64,000 bases of DNA, taken from positions 1-64,000 of the forward strand of contig NZ_CAAJGK010000038.1 in NCBI RefSeq assembly GCF_900996245.1, in the 5' to 3' direction. This document shows positions 57,766 to 64,000 of the stretch, piece by piece. The DNA is from Paraburkholderia sp. BCC1886 (GTDB lineage: Bacteria > Pseudomonadota > Gammaproteobacteria > Burkholderiales > Burkholderiaceae). Under the pieces are notes generated by a model. It worked only from the letters and a program-made list of their open reading frames with translations. It made no database searches and had not been told where the DNA came from. Both the position numbers and the translations under genes were made by a program. Positions within the stretch are counted from its first letter, which is position 1. Each line of letters opens with the position of its first letter.

Positions 57766-58497
57766 ATGGAAGCCAAACCTCCCCGCCGCACGCGCGAACG
57801 GATTCTCGAACTCTCGTTGAAACTCTTCAACGAAATCGGCGAGCCGAACGTCACGACGACGACCATCGCCGAGGAAATGGAGATCAGTCCGGGCAACCTG
57901 TACTACCACTTCCGCAACAAAGACGACATCATCAACAGCATCTTCAGCCAGTTCGAGCAGGAGATCGAAAAGCGTCTGCGCTTCCCCGACAATCACCGCG
58001 CGACCATCGACGAAATGTGGTCGTATCTGCAGTACATGGTCGATTTCACCTGGCGCTACCGGTTTTTATATCGTGATCTGAACGACCTGCTGGCGCGCAA
58101 CCGCACGCTCGAAACGCACTTCAAGCAGATCATCAGTCACAAGGTCCGCTTCGCCAGCCAGTTCTGCGAACAGCTGGTGGCCGACGGCGAAATGGTCGCG
58201 ACGCCGGCCGAGTTGCAGGTGATTGCGACCAACGTCGGCGTGATCGGCACTTACTGGCTGTCGTATCAGTTCGTGATGAATCCGCGCAAGTACAACGAGC
58301 AGGAAGCGATTCAGGCGGAACTGCATCAGGTGAGCGTGCAGATCGTCTCGCTGATGGCCCCTTATCTACGCGGCCGCTCGCGGCAGATCTTCGACGATCT
58401 TGTTTCCGGTAAGCTGCCCAAGCGCGAGTTTTACGACTACCTTCCGCCCAAGGAAGGCGCGGCGCCCCGTAATGAATCGAAGGACGTTCGAACATGA
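57766..58497 (+). CDS. TetR/AcrR family transcriptional regulator
   Basis: 243 residues. The N-terminal helix-turn-helix (about 8-55, TRERILELSLKLFNEIGEPNVTT and IAEEMEISPGNLYYHFRNKDDI) is typical. The C-terminal ligand domain is longer than average. Its target is unknown. The stop overlaps the start of the LOG gene by 4 bases (ATGA), so the two are translationally coupled. Confidence 0.9.
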   Translation: MEAKPPRRTRERILELSLKLFNEIGEPNVTTTTIAEEMEISPGNLYYHFRNKDDIINSIFSQFEQEIEKRLRFPDNHRATIDEMWSYLQYMVDFTWRYRFLYRDLNDLLARNRTLETHFKQIISHKVRFASQFCEQLVADGEMVATPAELQVIATNVGVIGTYWLSYQFVMNPRKYNEQEAIQAELHQVSVQIVSLMAPYLRGRSRQIFDDLVSGKLPKREFYDYLPPKEGAAPRNESKDVRT

Positions 58498-59078
58498 AGT
58501 CGGTTTGTGTGTATTGCGGCTCCTCCAACGGCGCCAAACCCCTGTACGCCGAAGCGGCGCGCGCCTTCGGCCGCGCGCTCGTAGAGGCGGATCTCGCGCT
58601 CGTCTACGGCGGCGGCAAGGTCGGCCTGATGGGCGTGATCGCCGACACGGTGATGGCCGAAGGCGGCCGCGCGATCGGCGTGATTCCCGAATTGCTGGTC
58701 AACAAGGAAGTCGGCCATAACGGTCTGACCGAACTGCATGTGGTGCCCGACATGCATCAGCGCAAGAAGATGATGGCCGACCTGTCCGACGCGTTCGTCG
58801 CGATGCCGGGCGGCGCGGGCACGCTGGAAGAGCTGTTCGAAGTGTTCACGTGGGCGCAGCTTGGGTATCACCAGAAACCGGTGGCCTTGCTGAATATCGC
58901 CGGCTTCTACGACCCGTTGATCGCGATGCTGCAGCACACGGTCGACGAAGGCTTCATGCGCCAGACTTACGTCGACCTGCTACAGATCGACGCCGATCCC
59001 ACCGCGCTGATCGGCAAGCTCCAACACTATTCGCCGCCGTCCACGGACAAGTGGGCAATCAAACGCGACGCGGTTTGA
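58494..59078 (+). CDS. TIGR00730/LOG family protein, cytokinin riboside 5'-monophosphate phosphoribohydrolase type
   Basis: 194 residues. LVYGGGKVGLMGVIAD and the motif MPGGAGTLEELFEVFTWAQLG (PGGxGTxxE) define the LOG family, which releases the base from nucleoside 5'-monophosphates. In plants and some bacteria the product is cytokinin; in others the role is nucleotide salvage. It overlaps the TetR gene. Confidence 0.9.
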   Translation: MKSVCVYCGSSNGAKPLYAEAARAFGRALVEADLALVYGGGKVGLMGVIADTVMAEGGRAIGVIPELLVNKEVGHNGLTELHVVPDMHQRKKMMADLSDAFVAMPGGAGTLEELFEVFTWAQLGYHQKPVALLNIAGFYDPLIAMLQHTVDEGFMRQTYVDLLQIDADPTALIGKLQHYSPPSTDKWAIKRDAV

Positions 59079-59130
59079 GCGGCACCCGGCCGCACGTTCC
59101 GTGCGCGCCGTCTCCCACGATGAGGTTGCA

Positions 59131-59877
59131 ATGACAAAAGCCGTTCTGATCACCGGTGGCAGCCGCGGCATTGGCCGCGCGAGCGCGCGTCTGCTCGGCG
59201 CGCAAGGCTGGTGCGTAGGCGTGAACTACACGCAGAATCTCGAGGCCGCACAGACCACGGTAGCCGAGGTGGAGCGCGCGGGTGGCCAGGCTGTCGCGAT
59301 AGCCGGCGACGTCGCCAGCGAAGCCGACGTGATCGCCATGTTCGATACGGTCCAGCAACGGTTCGGCCGGCTCGACGCGCTCGTCAACAATGCAGGCATC
59401 GTCGCGCCGTCGAGCCAGCTGGCCGACATGGACCTCGCGCGCCTGAAGCGCGTGTTCGACGTCAACGTGCTCGGCGCGTATCTGTGCGCGCGCGAAGCGG
59501 CGCGCCGTCTGTCGACACAGCGTGGCGGCGCGGGCGGCGTGATCGTCAATATCTCGTCGGCGGCGGCGCGGCTGGGTTCGCCGAACGAATACGTCGATTA
59601 CGCCGGCTCCAAAGGCGCGATCGACACGCTGACTATCGGTCTCGCGAAGGAACTCGGTCCGCAAGGCGTGCGGGTGAACGCCGTGCGTCCGGGGCTGATC
59701 GATACCGAAATTCATGCGAGCGGCGGCAAGCCCGACCGGGCCGCGCAACTCGGCGCGAGCACACCGCTCGGTCGTCCCGGCAGCGCGGAGGAAGTGGCGC
59801 AAAGCATCGTCTGGTTGCTAAGCGATGCCGCGTCGTACGTGACCGGCGCGTTGCTCGACGTCGCGGGCGGGCGCTAA
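59131..59877 (+). CDS. Short-chain dehydrogenase/reductase
   Basis: 248 residues. ITGGSRGIG (about 7-15) binds NAD(P), NNAGI follows, and the catalytic Ser-Tyr-Lys are in NISSAAARLGSPNEYVDYAGSK (in parts NISSAAA and YAGSK). The family resembles glucose/3-oxoacyl reductases; the substrate is not clear. The ATG at 59131 is chosen for GAGGT 5 bases ahead rather than an open-frame GTG at 59101. It may be read together with the LOG gene. Confidence 0.88.
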   Translation: MTKAVLITGGSRGIGRASARLLGAQGWCVGVNYTQNLEAAQTTVAEVERAGGQAVAIAGDVASEADVIAMFDTVQQRFGRLDALVNNAGIVAPSSQLADMDLARLKRVFDVNVLGAYLCAREAARRLSTQRGGAGGVIVNISSAAARLGSPNEYVDYAGSKGAIDTLTIGLAKELGPQGVRVNAVRPGLIDTEIHASGGKPDRAAQLGASTPLGRPGSAEEVAQSIVWLLSDAASYVTGALLDVAGGR

Positions 59878-59903
59878 AAGCGCCGACGCGCTCGAGCGTT
59901 CAC

Positions 59904-60515
59904 TCAGAAAGAAGAGCCGCGTTCGCGCAGAAAAGCGGCTTCTTCGTCCGTCGATGTCCGGCCCAACGCGGCATTACGATGTGGAAACCGCCCGAAGCGC
60001 TCGATGATCCGCGCGTGCCTTTCCGCGAACCTGTAATAAGACTTCCCGCCCGGCTCGGCCTCGATCTGCCCGAACAGTCGCAACGATTCCCGCTGACTCG
60101 CGAGCGTCTCGTCGTGTTCGAACGGGAGATAGGCGAAAGCGCGGTGATGCGCGCCCGGCAATAAAAGATCGTCGCCGCGCGCGACCATCCGTTGCGCGAC
60201 ACGCAGCGCGCAGGGGTCGGCTGCGAACGCGCGCGCCGTATGGCGATGGCAATTGCGCGAGAACTGATCCAGCACGACGATCAACGCCAACGCGCCGAGC
60301 GGCGTGGCGGTCCAACTGTCCAGCCGGCCGGCACAGCCCGCTTCGATCATTGCGCCGAACCGCTCGCGCAGCATCGCGTCGAAGCTCCGGTTGCGGGCGA
60401 ACCAGAGCTTGCGCTCCGCCCCGAAGTCCGGCGAGTCCGGCGCACCGAACCAGACATCGAGCACGGCGCGCGCCTCCTCGGGCAAGCTCGCGTACTCGTC
60501 CCCTCCGTCAACCAT
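59904..60515 (-). CDS. DUF924 family protein
   Basis: 203 residues. VLDVWFGAPDSPDFG, DQFSRNCHRHTARAFAADP and HHRAFAYLPFEHDETLASQ are typical DUF924 blocks (TPR-like helical fold, function unknown). The ATG at 60513-60515 lies 8 bases inside the upstream haemoglobin gene. It is convergent with the dehydrogenase gene. Confidence 0.83.
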   Translation of the reverse strand: MVDGGDEYASLPEEARAVLDVWFGAPDSPDFGAERKLWFARNRSFDAMLRERFGAMIEAGCAGRLDSWTATPLGALALIVVLDQFSRNCHRHTARAFAADPCALRVAQRMVARGDDLLLPGAHHRAFAYLPFEHDETLASQRESLRLFGQIEAEPGGKSYYRFAERHARIIERFGRFPHRNAALGRTSTDEEAAFLRERGSSF

Positions 60516-60921
60516 TCCGGTTGCGCATCCAGTCCGCGGTTTCGAAGAACGAGCCGAGCAGACGTTCGCGCAGCGGCTCGGCCAGGCCGATGTCTTCCAT
60601 GGCCCACGCCATGCAGCGCAGCCACTGATCGCGCTCGCCCGACGCAATGGCAAACGGCAGATGGCGCGCCCGCAAACGCGGATGCCCGAAGCGGCTGATG
60701 TAATGATCCGGCCCGCCCAGCCAGCCGCAAAGAAACCAGAAGAACTTGTCGCGCGAGCCGTCGAGCGACTCGGGGTGCAAGGCACGAATCCCGGCGAACT
60801 CCGCTTCGAGATCCATCAAGTCGTAAAAGCGGTCGATCAGTTCGCGCACGCGCGCTTCGCCGCCCACCAGTTCGAAGGCCGTCGGCTGCGCCGCGGACAC
60901 TTCGTCATCCAGATCACTCAT
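60508..60921 (-). CDS. Group II truncated haemoglobin
   Basis: 137 residues. A 2-on-2 globin: Y33 at the B10 position, proximal histidine H87 in ARHLPF, and W100 at G8 (DQWLRCM), the last being characteristic of group II. It probably binds oxygen or nitric oxide. The ATG at 60919-60921 is used. The DUF924 gene overlaps its end by 8 bases. Confidence 0.88.
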   Translation of the reverse strand: MSDLDDEVSAAQPTAFELVGGEARVRELIDRFYDLMDLEAEFAGIRALHPESLDGSRDKFFWFLCGWLGGPDHYISRFGHPRLRARHLPFAIASGERDQWLRCMAWAMEDIGLAEPLRERLLGSFFETADWMRNRNG

Positions 60922-60946
60922 ACCCACTCGTCGACAGAAAGAAAAA

Positions 60947-63463
60947 TCACGCGTCCCGCAGCGATTGCAACGCGGGCCGCGACAACACGTGCCGCAAGCT
61001 CAGCCAGCCGCCCAGGCCGGCGCACGCGACACCCGCGGCGATGCCCACCGGCAGCATCCACGGATTGAAGCTCAGATAAAACTCGAACACGCGCGTGGCC
61101 AGCACCCAGCCGATCGCCTGTGCACCGAGCGCCGCCATGAAACCGGCCAGCGCGCCCACTGCGACGAACTCGGCTACCTGCACCGAGCGCACCTGGCGAT
61201 GCGACGCGCCCAGCGCGCGCAACAGCGCGGATTCGCGCATGCGCTCGTCGCGCGTGCCGGCGAGCGCCGCGTACAGCACCAGCACGCCCGCCGCGAGCGT
61301 GAACGCGAACAGGAACTGCACCGCGCCGATCACCTGCTCCAGCACGCGCTGCACCTGCGCGAGAATCGGCCCGGTGTCGATCGCGGTGAGATTCGGATAC
61401 GCGGCAATCAGGCCGTCGATGGTCGACTGCCTGTCCTGCGGCAGATGGAAGCTCGTAATGAAGGTCGCCGGGAAGTCCCGCAACGCAGCCGGCGGCATCA
61501 GCACGAAGAAGTTGACCTTGAACGAACCCCAGTCGAGCTTGCGCACGCTGGTCACCGGCGCGTCGATCTGCAAGCCGGTCACGTCGAAGCGCAGCGTGTC
61601 GCCCGGCTTCACCTTGAGCACCTTGGCGAGACCCTCTTCGATCGAAATCTGCGGCGTAGTCGAATTGCCATACCACGTGCCGGCGGTCAGCCGGTTGTCG
61701 TCGGGCAACTCGGTCGTGTACGACAGATTGAACTCGCGATCCACCAGCCGTTTGGCGTTCTCTTCCTTGAAGGAGTCCGGGTTCACCGCGCGGCCGTTGA
61801 TCGCCGTGAGGCGGCCGCGCACCATCGGTGACAGCGCCGGATCGGGCACCCCGTGCGTGTTCAGATACCCGGCCACCGCTTGCCGTTGATCCGGCTGGAT
61901 ATCGATGATGAATTCGTTGGGCGCATCCGGCGGCGTCGACTTGCGCCAGCCGGCCACCAGGTCGTCGCGCGTCATCGCAATCAGCAGCAGGCACATCAGG
62001 CCGATGCCGAGCGCGGTGATCTGCAGCGCGCTGGCACTGCTGCGCCGTTCCAGCGACGCGAGCGCGTAGCGCCAGCCGAGTCCCGCATTCACGCGTTCGC
62101 TGCGCACGAGGCGCGCCGCGCCCCACAACGCCAGCCGCGCGATACAGGCGAAGATCAGCAAGCCGCCGGCGAAGCCGCCCGCCACGATCCCGCCGAGTTT
62201 GAGTTCGCCCGCCGCAACGATCAGCAGCGCGGCGAACAGCACGATGCCGAGCGCGTAGGCCGCCCACGCGGTCCGGCCCGCCTCGCCCCACTCGCGGCGC
62301 AGCACGCGTACCGGCGACACGCGCGTGAGCGGCAGCAAGGGCGGCAACGCGAACCCGAGCAATAGCACGAGACCGGCGGCGATGCCTTCGAGCGCGGGCC
62401 ACGCGGTCGGATAAGGCAACGCGACGTCGATCAGACTGCCGAGCCACGTCAACAGCGCGAGATGCCCCAAAAAACCCAGCGCGATACCCAGCACCCCGCC
62501 GATCAGACCCAGCCCGACGAATTCCAGCGTGAACAGCGTGCGCAACGCCGCCTGGCTGACGCCGAGGCAACGCATCGCCGCGCAGCCGTCCAGATGGCGG
62601 CGCATATACCGATGCGCCGCCATCGCAATCGCGACCGCCGCGAGCAATGCCGTCAGCAACGACACCAGCGTGAGAAAGTGACTCGCGCGATCGAGCGTCT
62701 GACGCACTTGGGGCTGGCCGTCCTGCAGCGATTCGAGCGCGACGCCGCGCATCTTGCCGTCGTCGACCTTGCCGTGCGCGAACTGCGCGAAGCGCGCCAC
62801 GGACGGGTCCGCGCCCGCCACCAGCAGCCGGTAAGTCACGCGGCTGCCGAACGTGATGAGCCCGGTGGACGGCACGTCGTCGGCGCGCAGCATCAAACGC
62901 GGCGAGAAATTGACGAAGGAGAAACCGCGGTCGAGCTCGCGCTTGATCACCGCGCCGATGGTGAAGCCGCGATTGCCCACCTTCACCGTATCGCCGACCC
63001 GTAGCTTGAGCGCGTCGAGCAGCGCCTCGTCGACCCACACGGTGCCGGGCGCGGGAATCGATTGCGCGGGACGATCGGCGGCGCCGGGCGCGGAGGCAAT
63101 CTGCAACGCGCCGCGCAACGGATAGCCGGGCGACACCGCCTTGATGGCGGCGAGCCGCGAGACCGGCTGCGTGCCGGCCGAACTGATCATGCTGGGGAAA
63201 ATCGCCGTGGTGGCGGTGTTCAGACCGAGTGCTTTGGCTTGCGCGGCGAATTGCGGATCGACGGGATGATCCGCGCGCACGATGAAGTCGGCGGCGATCA
63301 TGCGACGCGCGTCGCGTTCGAGCCCGAGATGCAAACGGTCGGCGAGGAATCCGACGCTGGACAGGGCGGCGACCGCCAGCACCAGTGCGAGCAGCAGCAT
63401 GGTCAGCTCGCCCGCGCGCCAGTCGCGCGCCGTCATCCGAACGGCCTGACGCAGCAGATCCAT
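60947..63463 (-). CDS. FtsX-like ABC transporter permease (large, two FtsX domains)
   Basis: 838 residues. About ten membrane helices in a 1+3, central and 4+ arrangement: an N-terminal helix (about 15-40), a large periplasmic MacB-PCD-like part, the first FtsX block (about 265-400), a second periplasmic domain and a terminal FtsX block (about 710-838, with RESALLRALGASHRQV). This is the YbbP-like permease that normally works with the ATPase YbbA and links to TesA. No ATPase gene is in the window next to it. The start is uncertain: ATG at 63463, or a TTG overlapping the DUF4126 stop. Confidence 0.86.
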   Translation of the reverse strand: MDLLRQAVRMTARDWRAGELTMLLLALVLAVAALSSVGFLADRLHLGLERDARRMIAADFIVRADHPVDPQFAAQAKALGLNTATTAIFPSMISSAGTQPVSRLAAIKAVSPGYPLRGALQIASAPGAADRPAQSIPAPGTVWVDEALLDALKLRVGDTVKVGNRGFTIGAVIKRELDRGFSFVNFSPRLMLRADDVPSTGLITFGSRVTYRLLVAGADPSVARFAQFAHGKVDDGKMRGVALESLQDGQPQVRQTLDRASHFLTLVSLLTALLAAVAIAMAAHRYMRRHLDGCAAMRCLGVSQAALRTLFTLEFVGLGLIGGVLGIALGFLGHLALLTWLGSLIDVALPYPTAWPALEGIAAGLVLLLGFALPPLLPLTRVSPVRVLRREWGEAGRTAWAAYALGIVLFAALLIVAAGELKLGGIVAGGFAGGLLIFACIARLALWGAARLVRSERVNAGLGWRYALASLERRSSASALQITALGIGLMCLLLIAMTRDDLVAGWRKSTPPDAPNEFIIDIQPDQRQAVAGYLNTHGVPDPALSPMVRGRLTAINGRAVNPDSFKEENAKRLVDREFNLSYTTELPDDNRLTAGTWYGNSTTPQISIEEGLAKVLKVKPGDTLRFDVTGLQIDAPVTSVRKLDWGSFKVNFFVLMPPAALRDFPATFITSFHLPQDRQSTIDGLIAAYPNLTAIDTGPILAQVQRVLEQVIGAVQFLFAFTLAAGVLVLYAALAGTRDERMRESALLRALGASHRQVRSVQVAEFVAVGALAGFMAALGAQAIGWVLATRVFEFYLSFNPWMLPVGIAAGVACAGLGGWLSLRHVLSRPALQSLRDA

Positions 63464-63504
63464 CCCGCGCAAGCCGTGCCCCGTCTGGTTACGTCGTGTA
63501 TCGC

Positions 63505-64000
63505 TCAATCGTGCCGGCTCCTCGCGAAGTGCGACACCATATGCGTCGCCATGCCGCGAAAGCCGCCTTGCACGCCGCGCCAGAGCCGCGGCAAAGCCCA
63601 GCTGGCGAGCATCAGAAACCCGATCATCAGCACGAGAAAGAGGAACGGCACGAACAGCGCGAGCAGCATGCCGACGAACACCAGACCGTCTTCGGCGGTA
63701 GAGGTCACGACATTGGAGACGGGTTCCGGCGACAGGTTGATCAGCGCGCGCGTGCCGGCTTTGGCCAGATGCGAGGTGCCGGCGAGCGTGCCGCCGGCGA
63801 GCGCGGCAACCGTCAGCAACGCGGGATCGGCATGGCCTAATGCGCCTGCGGCCAGCATCGCGCCGGCGGGAATTCGAATGAAGGTGTGAACGGCGTCCCA
63901 CAGGGAGTCGAACGCGGGGATTTTATCGGCGAGAAATTCGGTGACCGTCAGCACGCCCGCTACGCCGATGACCCAGGGCGACATCAGCGCCGACAGCGTA
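63505..64000 (-). CDS. DUF4126 domain-containing protein (5' end outside the window)
   Basis: The frame stays open through the right edge, so the start is missing and the visible ATG at 63982-63984 is internal. The visible 165 residues have four to five hydrophobic segments. DSLWDAVHTFIRIPAGA is the DUF4126 signature. The stop is about 40 bases before the permease gene. Confidence 0.8.
   Translation of the reverse strand, partial: TLSALMSPWVIGVAGVLTVTEFLADKIPAFDSLWDAVHTFIRIPAGAMLAAGALGHADPALLTVAALAGGTLAGTSHLAKAGTRALINLSPEPVSNVVTSTAEDGLVFVGMLLALFVPFLFLVLMIGFLMLASWALPRLWRGVQGGFRGMATHMVSHFARSRHD

Noticed and set aside
60918..63038. 706-codon minus-strand frame
   Set aside because: It is a shifted frame of the FtsX-type permease gene, with Arg/Ala-rich translation; the neighbouring frame has clear membrane segments and family motifs.

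Overview
This window looks like a piece of a Burkholderiaceae chromosome, most likely Paraburkholderia or Burkholderia. The evidence is the high GC content, the co-directional order tpiA-secG-tRNA-Leu-nuoA to nuoN-DUF2818-Nudix, the ilvI-ilvH-ilvC-psd-pssA-leuA cluster, the sigma factor-DUF3619-DUF3106-RDD operon, and a pre-16S leader at the left edge of the type I associate with that family. No phage, insertion sequence or CRISPR array was seen. Most of the window is ordinary core chromosome. One small accessory islet (about 19.9-21.1 kb) and one likely phosphate-responsive lipid locus (about 55.0-57.5 kb) stand out.

Layout. 1-375: leader and tandem promoters of an rRNA operon transcribed leftwards out of the window. 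0.4-9.5 kb: mixed single genes (AI-2E-type permease, DUF2863, a LuxR-type regulator, a CbiM-like permease, a secreted lysine-rich protein, an M14 peptidase, YaaA, a PIN-domain protein, a methionine-type aminotransferase). 9.6-19.9 kb: acyl-CoA metabolism, with a rightward operon (3-hydroxyacyl-CoA dehydrogenase, enoyl-CoA hydratase, histidine phosphatase, APH-type phosphotransferase, acyl-CoA dehydrogenase) facing a leftward operon (DUF1178, two acyl-CoA dehydrogenases, two MaoC hydratases). 19.9-21.1 kb: a two-gene toxin/antitoxin-like islet with a perfect 17-bp inverted repeat in front. 21.2-37.2 kb: Nudix hydrolase, DUF2818 and all 14 subunits of respiratory complex I on the minus strand. 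37.4-43.2 kb: tRNA-Leu(GAG), secG, tpiA, a quinone oxidoreductase, pnp and rpsO. 43.3-45.3 kb: a periplasmic binding protein and a BamE-like lipoprotein. 45.4-52.2 kb: branched-chain amino acid synthesis (ilvI, ilvH, ilvC, leuA) interleaved with phosphatidylethanolamine synthesis (psd, pssA). 52.5-54.9 kb: sigma factor operon. 55.0-57.5 kb: phosphoesterase, glycosyltransferase and diacylglycerol kinase behind a Pho-box-like sequence. 57.8-64.0 kb: TetR regulator, LOG-family protein, short-chain dehydrogenase, DUF924, truncated haemoglobin, a large FtsX-type permease and a DUF4126 protein cut by the window end.

How the genes work together. Complex I genes form one long transcription unit with small or overlapping gaps. 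The fatty-acid genes cover dehydrogenation, hydration and 3-hydroxyacyl oxidation, with candidate TetR-type operators in front of each unit. The 55-57.5 kb genes can be read as a lipid-remodelling pathway: phospholipid to diacylglycerol, diacylglycerol to glycolipid, and diacylglycerol back to phosphatidate. All functional calls are made by reading the sequence and recognising families; no database search was run.
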